Shown here piece by piece: positions 1 to 13,600 of a DNA stretch of 64,000 nucleotides. The position numbers and the translations under genes are program-made. The notes beneath the pieces are model-generated. The model was not told where the DNA came from. It saw only the letters and a list, made by a program, of their open reading frames with translations, and ran no database searches. The DNA is from Marthasterias glacialis (lineage: Eukaryota; Echinodermata; Asteroidea; Forcipulatida; Asteriidae): assembly GCA_911728455.2 (NCBI GenBank), contig OU452228.1, positions 6,448,001-6,512,000 of the forward strand. The letters are read 5' to 3'. Within the stretch, counting starts at the first letter, position 1; every line of letters begins with the position of its first letter.

Positions 1-465
1 TCATCTAGCGTTTTAAGCAAGTGCTAACTCAAAGATCTTGTTTAAATGATTCGCATCATGCCAACTGCATGGTGTGGTCACTACAAACAATACCTGTTTT
101 TACTTCACAACTTACTGTTTAAACATAAACAAATATATTTATTGTTCTCTTATGAGACCAGAGAGATCTTAAGTTATCAATAGATAATTTACATTTTTGC
201 AGATAGATTTGATTTTGATCTCGCAGAAAACATTTTTACCAAATGCCAACTTGAACATCTTTTACAAATTATTGAGACTACACTGGGATGTCAATGAAGA
301 TACAATCATTTGCATAAAGTCCACTAAAACGAAAATCTAGTTGTTTCCAAAGCCAAAAAGTGAAGACCATTATGATCAGCATTTTAACACTGCATTAATT
401 AAAAACAAGTTACTTCAATAATGCTCACATCATGTTGTTCTGTTGCTGTTTCACTTCTGATATAG
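1..465. other. intron or upstream sequence, no gene seen
   Basis: AT-rich sequence without a supported exon. It probably represents the intron before the first visible discoidin exon, because that exon begins in phase 1 at a polypyrimidine-poor but usable acceptor ending at 465. Confidence 0.4.
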
Positions 466-1405
466 AGTGGTGGTTTTGTTTGCATAACCTTGGAATGGGA
501 GATGGTACTATTCCCGACTCTAGGATCACGGCATCAAGTACAAAATGGCGGGAAGACGGTAACTGTCAACCTAGCAATGCACGACTTTCTCAATCGGCAA
601 ACAGCAACAGTATTGGCTGGTGCCCTGAACCTAGCGACATCCAACCATGGTTACAGATTGATCTAGAGACACAAGTCACAGTAGAGGGACTTATGATGCT
701 GCAGGGATCTGATCAGGAAACCAGTGGAGACCAGGGAACCAGTGAGTACCAACTGAAGTACAGTGATGACCAGAGAACTTGGTTTACTATGAAATCAACA
801 CAGGTAAGAACTTTTATGACTGACTGACACTGATATGAGTTGACACTATCAATCGGTGCTCATTAATAAAATAAAACTTCAGTAGACGTTTATGCTAAAA
901 ACTAATTAATTTAAATTATTGGTTTGAATAACAGTAAAAAAAAGTAGCATGATAAATGAATTCAGTTAAATAAAAACATTCACATGGAATTGCATAATCA
1001 TCTGCACCATTTGATGATCAAGGCAGAGAGCTGTGCCAAACCCAAATGCATCTGTCCCATTAACTACACCTAAACAAACATTTTGAAAAGGGATGTTATC
1101 ATGTTAGACTTTTGTAGGACTTCTTTGAATCCATTTACCTGTTGTGATATGTCGATGCAATAAAAGGCAGGTCTTAATTGGTAAATTGTATGTGTCTTAA
1201 GTTAAATTTAAAAAAACATGTATACAAAAACAAATCAATATTGTTCTTCCATTTGTATCATGACAGATGATCAGAAGAAATACCACATCAACCACTGAAT
1301 CCACCAGCATGTTCCATCCACCAATCACAGCACAGTACATCCGCATTACACTAAACCAGACTGATGGCTCTCTATGGATCCGTGTTGAACTCTTGGGATG
1401 TAAAG
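466..1405 (+). CDS. exons of discoidin domain 1
   Basis: The first exon (466-803) starts in phase 1 and ends in phase 0 at CAG|GTAAGA. The second (1267-1405) starts after TGACAG and ends in phase 1. Together they give a near-complete F5/8 type C domain: the opening LGMGDG, a WCP segment, WLQIDLETQVTVEG, then FHPPITAQYIRI and closing VELLGC. The intron at 804-1266 splits the domain at the same residue as in domain 2. Confidence 0.8.
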
Positions 1406-4400
1406 GTCAGTTTCATCTAGAAATGACTAGGTGACATTAACGCTCTGCAAACTTTTACATTCCAAGTTTGTATCGTACTTGAAGCAGTTTCTTACTATCT
1501 TAAAATCACTTTCACATCATACACAATTCATTTTGGAATCAATAACCCCACACATCAAATTATTGTTTTCCATTATTGAGAGTCTTGGTATAAAAAGTAA
1601 ACAATTAAAATCTCAACACTAGCAATTGATCCAAACAAACAAAAAACAAGATTTCTATTTTTCAGAAAACAGCGACCATCTTGAGCTGTTATCAGAGGAG
1701 TGGTGTGGTCTTCAAGAAATTCCAAATATACATGTACTGCACTTTTTTTTCACCCATAACATCACTAAATGTTATTAAATTTGTGTCTAAATTTGTTCAC
1801 AGTTCATTGGGTCTGTGGGCAACACCTCGGAATGGAGGACAAAAGCATTCCAGACTCAAGAATCACAGCATCAAGTGTCAACAAGGACCGGTCAGAGGCC
1901 CCCGATAACTGTCAGGCGAGTAACGGGCGGTTAAATCAGAATGGAAAGGGTCATGTCATTGGTGGATGGTGTTCAGCAGAGAATGATAATGAATCTTCAT
2001 GGCTTCAGGTTGACCTACTTATGGTGACTCCTGTTGAAGGAGTCATAATACAAGGTATCGATGACGGTTTGAGCAATAATACTTGGAACTGGCGTGTAAC
2101 GTCATTCCAAGTAGGATATAGCCTCAACCAAATCACCTGGTACTACGTAAGCAGCCATGGACCATATACAGGTCATCCCCAGGTGAGTGCAGAAACATTA
2201 TTGCCAAAACAAGTTTGTCGTCTTCCCATTTACAATTCTATCTCCTGAACATGAATTTTTCTTTGAACCCAGTGGCCTAACTCCAGAAGAATCCAATGTG
2301 AGGATTAAAATGTATCAAGTCCAATGGGAAAAACTGATACATTAATTCAGATAAGTCCGCAAACCCAATTTTAATAAATGGATGGGAAACATGTCTGTTA
2401 TCGGAATTTACAGTTTTTCTTGTTTTTTTAGTGCCGCAGTAAGGCAGTACTTGCTCATTAAGGTAATTTGTTACAACACAGACTTTGGTTCGGTACATAA
2501 GCAAATGTACATTTTAATATTTGCCAAGTGCTAAGTGCTAAGTATACATCCCACTAAATCATTTCTTTAAAATTTTAAACCCATTGCCTGAAAAATAACC
2601 AAAAACAAATAATTATCACACAACAAAACTTGAAACAACACTTTTGAAGAGAGATGAATCCTTTGACATTGTTTTGTTACATTTTGAGAGCTCACATGGA
2701 TTAAAAAGAAACAGTTATTTCAACTTTCCTTCACTACAATGGGCTAGTCTTGGGCGATATTTCTAACCATCTGATGAGATTTCCTATAACAGGTTTTTCA
2801 AAATGTTTGTGTATCTTTTATGACAGACATTCCGTGGTAACACTGACCAATCCACACCAGTCACCAACAAATTTGAGCAACCAATCAGAGCACGCTTCAT
2901 CCGTATCAGACCAATGAACTATGTGGGAAATCCAGCAATGCGTATTGAACTCATTGGATGCAGAAGTAGGTTGATCAGTTTATCTGAAATTATGAATTTC
3001 AATTTCAACCACTGCAAAAGTTGTTGCTCACCGGTGGTGTTTTAATCTCACTAAAAGCACTCTTTGAATCTCCATGTACTTTGGTCATAAACCAGTTGCA
3101 GCCAGGATTCTTTTTTCTTGTCCTGTCCCCCTTCTGTTCCGGGATTCTTTTTGCCGAATTGCCGGAGTGTATTTTTTTTAGGGTACCACTGGCCATAGAA
3201 ACCCTGACTTGACAATGCAAAGAGAAAAAAAAGATTGTCTTTATTGGATTGTCCGTTTTGTTGCTCGACCGAGAAAATGTCAAATTCACGCAGCGTGAAT
3301 TGCAAAACATCGGCCGTTACCTACTGTATAGGAGTGGCACTTAACACGGAACCATGGTTCGATTGCCGGCTCACTCCGACTTACCTCCATTTAGCCGAAA
3401 TACATTGAATGAACAATGATGGAAGCCTCTTGATGCCTCGAAATCCCTTTCTTGGAACAAAAGGACAAAGGTCTATTACACAAAAACTGCCTCTCAATGG
3501 CCACAAACTACAAGAAAATGCACAACCTTTTTTTGTCCTTGGGTGGGTGAATCGAAGCATTAGACGGCGTGTGCGTTGTCTGTGCACACTCCGCAGCTGT
3601 ATGACCTGGTGACCTTTGCTCCGGTGGTCCAAAGTTACATAATGGCGTCGCAAAACATCTTCCGTTTCCAAGCAGGGGAAACATTTGAGTGTAAACAGGA
3701 CATCTGGCACCAACTTTTTAGGAAGTGGATGCTACACAGACCCCTTGCAAAAGTGTATTATAAGTTTGCAGTCACAACTTTAATGTATTATTTTCTAAAC
3801 AAAACACTGTGTGCACTTACTGTTGAAAACTGTAAATACCCAAAAGTCAATTCTGGTTTCAACATGCAATTTTTCTTAAATGCTTCATTTTCAGAAAAAA
3901 GGATTTAAAATGCTGAAAGATAATAAATTAATCTTAGTGCAAGTTCAAGTTTGCCATTATTTTAGTCCAACATGCACTAATCCGAGAAGTTCTCTTTTAT
4001 GGTTTTTTACACCACCGCAGCTATGGCCGCCACATGCTCGCGTGACACGACAGCAGCGCGTCAGCGCATATATGTACCAATCAGCATGGAGAATTCTCAG
4101 TGCGTGTGCGTTGACGCGCGCGTGCGGCGGCCATAGGTGTGGTGGTGTAAACGACCATGAACAAGCTGCTCAGATTATTCTATAGACAATGATACATACT
4201 TGAAAATATGGTAGTCATATTGTACTCAAATTGTGAAATAAAAGACACTAATGATAAAAGGTTATTATGAAACCAGGACTTTATGGTTTGTTTTTCAGGT
4301 GGTATTCTTGCGACTATCAACAATCAACCTTTCAGCATTCACCATCACAGCGACTTTAATCAAGATGATAAAAGCTGTCCAAGTCTGAATAGTGAAGGAG

Positions 4401-4632
4401 GTTGGTGGTTTAATAGATGCTCTGGTATACCTGGTGTAGACAATAACCTTAATGGTGAATATATCCAACCTGGTGATATTATGGGTCCCTACAATCAAGT
4501 CATTAGAGCTAGTCAATGGAATGGAACTCGTATTGTCGAGACTAAAATCAAAATACGCCGCCAATCTCCACCTCATGGCTAAAAAAATGTTTCTGAATGA
4601 AAAACCCTCTGTCACCTTGGCAGTCAAATAAA
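466..4632 (+). CDS. discoidin (F5/8 type C) x2 plus fibrinogen-like C-terminal protein, 3' end of gene
   Basis: Five exons join with consistent phases: 466-803, 1267-1405, 1803-2182, 2827-2965 and 4299-4582 (stop TAA at 4580-4582), with AATAAA at 4627-4632. Exons 1+2 and 3+4 each encode one F5/8 type C domain (LGM.D..IPDSRITASS opening, a WLQ(I/V)DL strand, then PI.A.(Y/F)IRI and a closing (I/L)ELxGC). Exon 5 encodes the tail of a fibrinogen-related domain (NNQPFS, GGWWFNRC, LNGEY, KIKIRR). Exons 2 and 4 are both 139 nt, so the two domains arose by exon-pair duplication. Such domains usually act outside the cell in adhesion or carbohydrate binding; that role is inferred from the family. The 5' end, including any signal peptide, lies outside the window, and the N-terminal half of the fibrinogen domain was not found in the 1.3-kb last intron. 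Confidence 0.8.
1803..2965 (+). CDS. exons of discoidin domain 2
   Basis: Exon 1803-2182 (after TTCACAG, phase 1) and exon 2827-2965 (after TGACAG, ending in phase 1) encode the second F5/8 type C domain. It opens VCGQHLGMEDKSIPDSRITA, contains WLQVDL, and ends with QPIRARFIRI and IELIGC. Exon ends, lengths and phases mirror domain 1, which supports a tandem duplication of the exon pair. Confidence 0.8.
3091..3718 (+). mobile_element. TTAA-type non-autonomous element, family 1 copy (in intron)
   Basis: The start reads CCAGTTGCAGCCAGG, and the body matches copies at 14695-15266, 28955-33429 (interrupted), 43760-44100 and 62791-63416. The best copy (62791) is flanked by TTAA on both sides; here the flank is a degenerate ATAA. 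It carries no transposase and sits in the last intron of the discoidin gene. Confidence 0.6.
4005..4152. mobile_element. short GC-rich fold-back MITE
   Basis: The two ends are inverted copies of each other (TTTTACACCACC...GCTATGGCCGCC against GGCGGCCATAG...GGTGGTGTAAA). The hairpin is about 148 bp and much richer in GC than its surroundings. Confidence 0.6.
4299..4582 (+). CDS. terminal exon: fibrinogen-related C-terminal segment
   Basis: After TTTTTCAG at 4291-4298 a phase-1 exon encodes 94 codons including the stop. Features typical of the end of a fibrinogen C domain are visible: NNQPFS, a Cys before the tryptophan pair (CPSLNSEGGWWFNRC), LNGEY, and the closing ETKIKIRR. Only about the last third of such a domain (usually about 210 residues) is present. 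It could be a shuffled partial domain, or earlier exons were lost among the repeats at 3091-4152. Confidence 0.75.
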
Positions 4633-4639
4633 CAAAAAC

Positions 4640-6628
4640 CATGATTCATTTGTACAATCAATCGTACAATTGATTAACCATGCACAACACTCAAAAGGTA
4701 CATGTGGTTCATGAACGTTATATACTCATACAATTCACTTCAATACATGTGAATCACATGTCACCCAGGCTAGATTATACCACACGATATAATATGGTAA
4801 AGAAGTAATTCTGGGTATTTCTTTCTAGAAACGATAATTCCAGAGGCTACAATAGGCTCCCATACATGTACATAAATAAAAACAATTTATGTTAACTTGA
4901 ATTAACAAATATAAAGACAAACTACAAAAAGCCAACTGTAATGATGGTAAGCACAAAAAAGCAAGATATGGAAGTTGAGATTGAATTAAAGTTGAACTCA
5001 AAACTTATTTTACTTGTAACGCATGTTTTGCCGATTTGTCACTACAAGAACAATTAGCAATTTAATTTCTAACAAAATATCCTGGGTAAGAGTCTGGTTT
5101 GACAAATCATAGATAGTCTATTAAATTTAGGGAAATGATTACTTGGAGATTGTTATGCCTTGATTTCTGGAATTGCATGCTCAATCAAACGTTATGGTTT
5201 AATGTTGTCATAAGAAATAGGAAATTAATCTTCCAATGGTGAAACCCTCAATGCATCACAAATCCTCCAGTAAAACAAGGGAGAGAACTGATACTAAAAG
5301 TGTTATTCTAAACCACAAGACTATAAGAAGCTGGCCTGGTGATCAGGCTGGTTTGATTCAAAGCATAATGCTCTCCATTATTGGATGTATATTTGTGATT
5401 TTAGCGACTGTTTGAAGTTTGCCGAATAGTCATTACAAACAATTAAATAGTTGACTTAATATGTTTGTATTGTAAATGTAAATAAGCAAAAATCTGAATT
5501 CTTATGACTTTCTTTTTAATTGTAAATAAGACATAAATGTTGTCTCAGATAACGTCACTTTAAGCATTTAAAATTATTTAATTCATTCTAAACTCAATTC
5601 TACTCTAAGATGGTATTTTCAAAGCAAAGGGTGAAAATGTATGGATTTACGCTACATGTAAACATGTAGAAATACAAAAAAAGAAAACTTTCAAGAAAAC
5701 TTGGGGGTTTACAATATACATATATTAACAAAAGTGCGTCACCTCCGAAAAAGTCATTTTCATTTACAGGTAAATCTTCAAGTTATTTTGCACAACCTGT
5801 CAGATGCATAATGGATTGATGTAATAAAGATTTCAGCTGAAAAAATAGATAATTGGTATGGAATATCTATTGTCATATTTTTACTGTTTCGGAGGTGACA
5901 CATGTCAACGGAAAGTTAAGAAGGTCTCAAAAGTTAAGGTGAAATGATGTATTTCGACAACATTTTTTTAAATGACAGAGTTTGGTATATGTATCATTTT
6001 AATAAGTTCACAAGTGTTATTAATTTCAAAATTAAACTAATTAATGTGTTGTTTCCGACATGACAGAAAAGTTAATATGAAAGTTAACTTACAATTTGAA
6101 ACTGTCACAAAACGAAAAAAAACAACATGGTTCCAAAATCATTTGGTACCAAAGTAAAACCATGACAGTTTCAGTTATAAGTAAAAAATAATTGATAAAA
6201 TTCATCTCAATTTATTGGGAACAACAGCTTATTATAAATGGAAATTGTTAACGGAAAACATCACCTCCTAAACACGAAGTTGTAATGACTTGTCTCTGAA
6301 AAGGAGATGAAAGAGGACCTGGAAACCAAAATAGTAGTGTACTTTGGACACTTGTCCATAACAATAACAAAATAATAACTCAAAAATAAATGCAAGGAAA
6401 AAATATGGGCTATGACAAAAATGAGACATCTCTGCTGGTACAGCCAGGATGGCTAATTTCCCTCATATTTAAGGCCACCAAGTCTGAACGAAGAAACAAA
6501 GGAAGTTTGTTAAGCTAACTGAGGAAAGGAACTTGGCAAAAAAAACCTAAGAATTCTGTTGTTTGGTCTCCGAGTTACGGAACAAAAAGTATCAATATTG
6601 AAAGTTACACTACCAATTGTGAAAATGA
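4640..6628. other. AT-rich intergenic stretch, no gene seen
   Basis: No exon with credible splice sites or coding bias was found. One inverted motif is noted: CACCTCCGAAA near 5740 and TTTCGGAGGTG near 5888, with a weaker third copy near 6264. Confidence 0.5.
5735..5905. repeat. possible small inverted-repeat element
   Basis: GCGTCACCTCCGAAA near 5738 and TTTCGGAGGTGACAC near 5886 face each other about 150 bp apart. This resembles the termini of a small MITE. No target duplication was identified. Confidence 0.35.
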
Positions 6629-6791
6629 CCAGATCTCATCCTCTAATTCTAAAACATGTCAAAGATCAGAGCATTTCAAGCAGACGTATTCCTAGAAGAA
6701 AATCTTTAAATTCCATACTAGATCAGTAAATCTGTACAAAGAGGTGTTACCATGCAATAAATATTCACAGCAAATCAAGACTATTTCTTAC

Positions 6792-6946
6792 CTCTCATTG
6801 TGAGCTTCCTCTTTCTTGTACATCGGCAACTCTCCCTGTAGTGTCTTCAGAGCTGCACTGGTAGAGTCCTCAGCATCTGCCCCGGGAGTCTGAGACTGAC
6901 TAGGATCTTGTGGGTCTTGGGTAATGATAATGAGTCTGACCATCTT
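6792..6946 (-). pseudogene. orphan copy of the coiled-coil exon (unit 1 edge)
   Basis: A 155-nt minus-strand exon with acceptor ATCTCAG and donor AG|GTAAGAAA, homologous to 20165-20319 and 37014-37204. It encodes MVRLIIITQDPQDPS then a helical stretch ending KKEEAHNE. On the minus strand, nothing homologous to the following exons lies at lower coordinates, where the discoidin gene sits on the other strand. This copy therefore looks stranded at the duplication edge. It could still be an expressed exon of an unrelated transcript. Confidence 0.55.
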
Positions 6947-7609
6947 CTGAGATAAATGCACAAAATAAATGCAACCATTTGATCAAAACAATTGTGTATA
7001 CATTTCACTTCAGTGAATTTAAAAATAATAAATTATCTGCTTTTCAAAGGAGACTCTCAAAAAACAACTGAAATCTTTAATAAATATTGTAAGCACTATT
7101 ATGAGAAATTTATTTCGTACATAAGGCCCTTCAAACAATTTATTCTTTTTGTAACAGCTCATTACTCACAACTGGTTATAATTTGTAGAAATTGTATCAT
7201 AATAAGCTTCATTTCTATTTTTGCACAAACAAGTTTTAAATCATTTCAAGAGCTCTGTGAGTAATGTTCAGATACTTGTATCTTTCCACCAGGAACATCT
7301 TGATGCATAGAGTGAAATAATTGTTGCAGAGGTAGCTCCCATTATACTGCTGGAATACAAGTCTTCCTGTATGAATAATGAAAACAGTCTATGCACACAG
7401 CCACTGAGAGTCAATTATCACCCTTTATTCAAATGTACATGATGTCATGTGCATCACCCCTCCCCTTCTTCTCTTCCTGTAGGCGGAGCAGTACATCTTA
7501 CCTTTGCAATGACCAACACAATAGGAAGTCTCACCTTATAAAGTAATGTCTCTGGCAGGAATCACTGAGCAATCTACCCTGAGAATAACAAACACTGTAA
7601 ACCCCATCA

Positions 7610-10600
7610 TCAAGAAATGTGAAGCTCCTGTCTGCTCACTATCTTTGCACTCTGCAGTGAAAAAATACAGAATCATAAATATCAGAAAAATTACTGGAAA
7701 GCGTCTGAACTATTTTTATCAAAAACACAACAAAGAAAACTTAAATGGCTCGTAAGTTTCCAAGTTAACTTACAAAAACGTTAGGGCAAACAAAAACTAA
7801 AACATTTTTTATGATATCGTTCATATAGTGTGGTCTTTAGAAAATGGCACTCAACATTTAATCGCACAAAATCAATCGCTCCAAACAAACAAAAAATCTA
7901 ATCGCAAAACAGGGTTTTACTATCTTTGTTAATCAAATTCAACTTCCCAAACAAAAATTCTGATTTTTTCCCCAGATTTTTGACACATTTTCACCCCTCC
8001 AACATGGAACAGTCCATTCTGTGAAGGAGCAGAGTGGATCACACATAATTGCACCAATGCCAACAGCTGACACATTGTGTACAAAACCACTTCTTGTTTT
8101 GTTAGTTGGTTTTTTCGATATTCATCAAAACCTTCAATCTCATGAAGTACAGAAGCTTTGAGAGCTTTCCTTTCTTAATTACAATAGCTTTACATGGTAA
8201 CAATTGCCCAAAAAATCCACAATTGGAAAGCAAAAAATGACCTTTTTTACATTAAAAGAAACACACAATTTGCCTGTCCTGAAATCTTTATCCAGGACTT
8301 CCCATGCTTTTTGCAAAAGCCAAAACCACTGGAACTACATGGAGACTAATCCCTGCGTTCATCACAAGGAACCTATTCAGCCAACCATCTGCAACTCGGA
8401 TGAGCATGTACATAGTTGGATTATACCCTGATGTACACACCAAGCTGCAAGACATAACACGTAAGCAGTGAACAGCCATGACACCTCTTCAACTTCTCTA
8501 TACACCATAAACATTTCCAACAATGCAGAAGTATGAAGAGAAAGAGGAAAGCCAAGTGACTTGTGCCACTTAACAAACCAACCAGTCCTTTTCAGGATTA
8601 CAGCACTACCATAGACAGATAAACCACTACCTTGACACACCTATATAAAACGGCATTTCCAAATGTTTGTATGAACCATTTAAATTATTTCTCATACAAT
8701 GTGGCTGAACACAATTTTTGGTAAACAAACTCACTTTCTACAACTCCAACCGTGAGCCAATCACTTATAACAATGTTCATATTTTCAACAGTTCAAGAAG
8801 AAGAAGAATATTCTTACTAATTTAGTGGAAGACCAACATTTTTATAACCCCAAGTATAACCTTCCCCATTTTGGAAAATTGATTTGAAATTTGATAGATG
8901 TTAATATTTGCACTGGGGGAATGAAAATTAATTTCAATTTGCCTTACACCGATGTGTGATAAAGCTCTGTATACTCAGTGCTTTCGACTCCTGTGAAAAA
9001 AATCCACAGGCAACTCGGGTGGGATTCGAACCCACGACTCCTGCATGACTAGAGCAGATGTCTTAACCACTAGACCACCAAGCACGCCCGGTGATGAGGG
9101 GCCAGTTCAAATCCAGTATATTATTAGTTGTGAAATATGTTCACAACTTTGTTTAAACTCCCGTTAAGACCCGCCATAAAAAACATATTTTTGAGTGATC
9201 TCATTACATCTTCCACCAAAGTTTGTTAGTTTAAAAAAATGGTTACCTGCTAACAAAGGGTTTCACTCTACAATAACATTCGCATTCGGATTTATTACCA
9301 TCACTTTGAACCAAAACAAGACAAATGATTACGTTTTTCACAAGACATCAGACATAGTGATTCATTATGAATCACCCAAGACCCACTGAAGATTGCCTGA
9401 ACTTGAGGCATGAAAACATGTTATTGCTAAAGAGGATCTGAAAAAAAACATCTTCGTGGTCTCATTCTATATATTTACTCTGTTGACGCAATTGTCACAC
9501 AGAGAAACAACAGTTTAAGTTTTCAAAATGAAAGGAAAATCTCTTTTCTTTTTAAATTGAAAATTACTTCTAGGGACAACAAGTTTGTTTCCTCCAATGA
9601 GAGTCACATGGCATGTACATGTAAAGTGGGTTCCTAAGCTGGCTGACTGGTACAGCTAGGTACAGTATACAAAGAAAGCACTGAGCATTGTGGTTTGTCT
9701 GTACTGTCCATGTTTTATGACTCTATGGTTATACTGTATGGTGAACTTGATATCAACTTTCATGAAGCAAGGAACCATTGTTGCACTCTCATAGAGTTCT
9801 TATACAATGTATTGACTTGTATAGTGCGTTACACACAGGGGGAGTTAACAGTGCTTGAATATAGGTTGTAGCAGCGGGTATGTTTTATGTTTTCTGAAGT
9901 TGCTTGTACTATAATTTTTAAACTTAGATTTTGGTTTTAAAGATCTCGTTAAATAAACAGCAAACACAGAGTTTAGATGGTTTCAAGATAGACTTATCTA
10001 TTAAATTTTATGTGGGAATTAACCCACTTATATTTAGGATTTAAAAGATTGCAAAAATGTGTTGATGGCCTCACATTTCAACCCTCGCTGAAAGACTGTT
10101 AGGGCAGAAACGTGGAAGTTAAACAATCTTATTTTTTCATTTAATTCAAATTTTTTTCAAAATCTTCTAACTCCCTGATACTCGAATACACATCCAACTG
10201 AACAAACGCCAAAAACGGAATGAATAGGAAACAAGAGGAAATATTCAGTTTTAGATGTGGGAGGGCAACCCCAAAGGGTGTAACTGTGCATCCAGGTTTG
10301 GACTGGAAACACAATCCACATGCACGGCTCTGGTCTGGTGGATTTCAAACAGTGTCCACTTAGGTTAAAGACAGGGAAGAAACCACTTTGCAAAACTGAT
10401 TACAGGACAGTGGTTACAACAAACAAGTATTAATAACACTTACCTTCTTGGTATAGGCTTGTCTTACTTGACTTGACCACTGGTGTGTCTCTTGTAACAG
10501 AGGTTGGGCTCTTTTGCACTTTCTGTGAAATTAAAAAGTATGCTTGTTATGATCATGTTATAGAAATGGTAAGCTTTCAGATTCAAAACTATCAGATTAT

Positions 10601-13600
10601 TTGATTGAACATTCACAATCCTATATGATGCCCTGCGTGTTTCAGGATCAAATTTAACATCTGCTTGTTATGATAATTTGTTTTAAATGAAAAGCTTTTT
10701 ATTCAAAAACAGTCAGATTACTTGATTGATCGTTGCTGATCATATACTATGCATTTTATACTTTAAGATCAAAGTATGGAATTGAATGCACTGGAATGAA
10801 GAGATAGAATGAAGAGACAACACCCTCAGTGATTTGAGTATTTGATGACATCCTCAATTATTGCAACAGTATGGGTTACTTGCCAAATTGAGTTCAGGTT
10901 CAAGTTTGAATTCACCAGTGCATCATTGGATTCTTTCAAACTTTAAATAAACGAAAGGGAAGCTGTCCAAGTGAACAAAGTAGTTTTGATTGCTAAGTTG
11001 TATGCAGGCACAGATGACAACTTCCCTCAAGTGGATGTATTACTACCTACGGACATAAATTAAACTTGTTTATCTTATTTCACTCAGACTCAACATAAAT
11101 TAGTAATAACATTGAAATATTCCAAACATTGAGGTGTGTACTCATTCCCTTCAACCTTCTATGAGGCTCTGCTCCTATGCTTTTACAATTACACACCCAA
11201 GCCCCATACACTCATTCATTTCATATGCATAGAACCAGCCAGTGCAAATACATGTGACCTTTAGAAAACTCTACAGTATTGATATTTATCAGAAGAATAA
11301 TCTGCCTAGTTTGAATCTGAAAAGCTTACTCAAAGTTATTCATGCATACTACACTACATTCACACAACACAAAGACATAAATATAGAACTTGGTATTTCC
11401 ACATTATACCAATGTTCATAGTCAGACTTAAACCAGTACCAGGTAGGGAGTGTCACTGTGTAATAGTCCAACACATCATTGCTTGAATATCCTACTCAAC
11501 TAACAGATTGGATGCTGTGTTTCTAGCCATCTTCTTCTGTCATCATTCAAGTAAGTTGATTCAAATCAGTCAAAAAGCAATCAGGGTAATGATATTTATT
11601 TTGGGGTACTGTAGAGAAGGGAAAAAATTAAGTATTGAACAATTCTCCTTGTAATACATACATTATATCAAAATACTGCTGAAAATGCATTAATTTTTTC
11701 TCTACATGAACAATCATTATTTTAACTCTTTAAGTTTTATAAACATATTAGCATTTAATGTTAATAAAACACATTCAGTGTACTGCTTTTGCTTTATTAC
11801 TATAAGCTGATCCATGCACTGTACATTATTTGGGAATGCGATGAAACATAACATACATGCTTTGGCAATTTGAATGTTGGCTTCATCTGCTGCCTATTGA
11901 CATCATCTATAGCGTTTGCATGAGTTTACTTTAATCAACCAAACCAATTCAACACAACATTTTCCATGTTTTCCAGATTTCTGTACAAAACATGCACATA
12001 TTATACACAGGACAACCTTGAAAGATTTAAGTCTTAGTATGAATTTTTATTTATCTTCATAACGTATCTTTATTATGTATTATATGAGTGACTATAAATG
12101 TGACCGGCTCTGAGAAAATGGCCCTTAATTATATTTTTTTTAAATTGACTTTTGGAGTTATATACATGGATGGAAAGGCCATATTCTAAACTTTAATTTG
12201 GTGTATGTTGGAACTATGTAGCACTTTGCAATCCAAAGATAAATCCAACTTTGCATAATAAAATCTCCCATTTTTATCAACATGACATGAATGACTTAAA
12301 GTGTCTGTATACGTTTGGTAATGACTCTGAAAATTTTATGGCAATAATAACTCACTTGGTAAGAAGTACAGCTGCTTTGGATAGTATAATGCATTTTGAG
12401 ATACGTTTCACTTCGAAGTACTGCAGTTATGGAAAAATACATCACTTTTTATCCCCCCAAAATTTGAATCTGAGAAGCGTTATGGCCGTAACGCCTCTCA
12501 GAATGTGTATTCCAATGACGGCTACTTCTTCTGCGTGAACACAACCGCTCCAGATTTTTTGTGATATTTCAAAAACGCTGCCACCTTTTGAACTGAAATT
12601 TACACAGGTTAGTTTTATGGCATATATCTACAATTATATAGCATTATGGCAAATGTACGGTTCCAAAAACCAAAGGTATACTTTGCCTTTAAGGAGTAAA
12701 GGCCAATTTAAAAACATTTGCAGTGAACCAAGCGATTGAAAATTACATGTTGCAAAGTTTTTTTAAAGTACTTAGCAACAAACACTTTCCTGCGGGAATA
12801 TGGCTATAAAATTTTCACCAAGCGTTGACCCTTAGATTTTTCAGTCAAAATACAAAAATTTATGAGGCATGGGATTGCATGTTTTTACTTATTTGCATAA
12901 TCTATTAAATCTTAACTTTTTTGTTAAAAGTTAACATTATTGAGCTAGTATAAAAGCTTCCCTTTGTCACTTGATTAAAACTCCAGGGTGAAAAAGTTGT
13001 GCTTCTATTAGTATCAAATATGTTCCATTGCACATTGAAAAATAACCATGAAAATGTACATGTCCATTTTGGACTGAAATTAGAATGTTTTAGTGAAAAA
13101 AAATATTAAACAAAATTTTAAAAATTAAAAAAAATTGGTGGAGGCTTAGATTTGTTGAGCAAAAAGACGACTTTCTGCTTGATTGTTGAATTATTAAAAT
13201 ACAAATAGTATTTAGAGACTTTGGGTAAGATGATACTTTTCTGTGTTTAGAATGTTGTCTTCATTACCTGTCATTTCAAATCGTCAATTAAGTCATAAAA
13301 ATGTAAAAAAAAAAAATAACAAAAAAAAAATTAAGTGAAGGCAATGAAGGGATCTCAAAAGAGTCCGTTTTCTTTCGCACACGTTAGACTTTTCTGTCTC
13401 TACTGTGTGGTATAGCAACCTACCTAGAGTTCAGCTGCATGTATTTTGCACACAAAAAATACAAATCCACGATATGTCACTTGGAACATGGTCCATTATG
13501 TAATTTATTTACTTATTTATTTTTTGGCATCTACCGTTGACACCGGCAGTTAAATCAGAATCTTAACTCAGGAGTTCTCAAGGTCTAAGTGATCTACAAC

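Noticed and set aside
1667..1740. extra small exon between the two discoidin domains
   Set aside because: An acceptor exists (TTTTTCAG) and about 23 codons are open, but no donor restores the phase needed for the next exon.
9005..9095. tRNA gene on the minus strand
   Set aside because: The A and B boxes and T-arm are good, but the acceptor stem does not pair; it fits a SINE head better.
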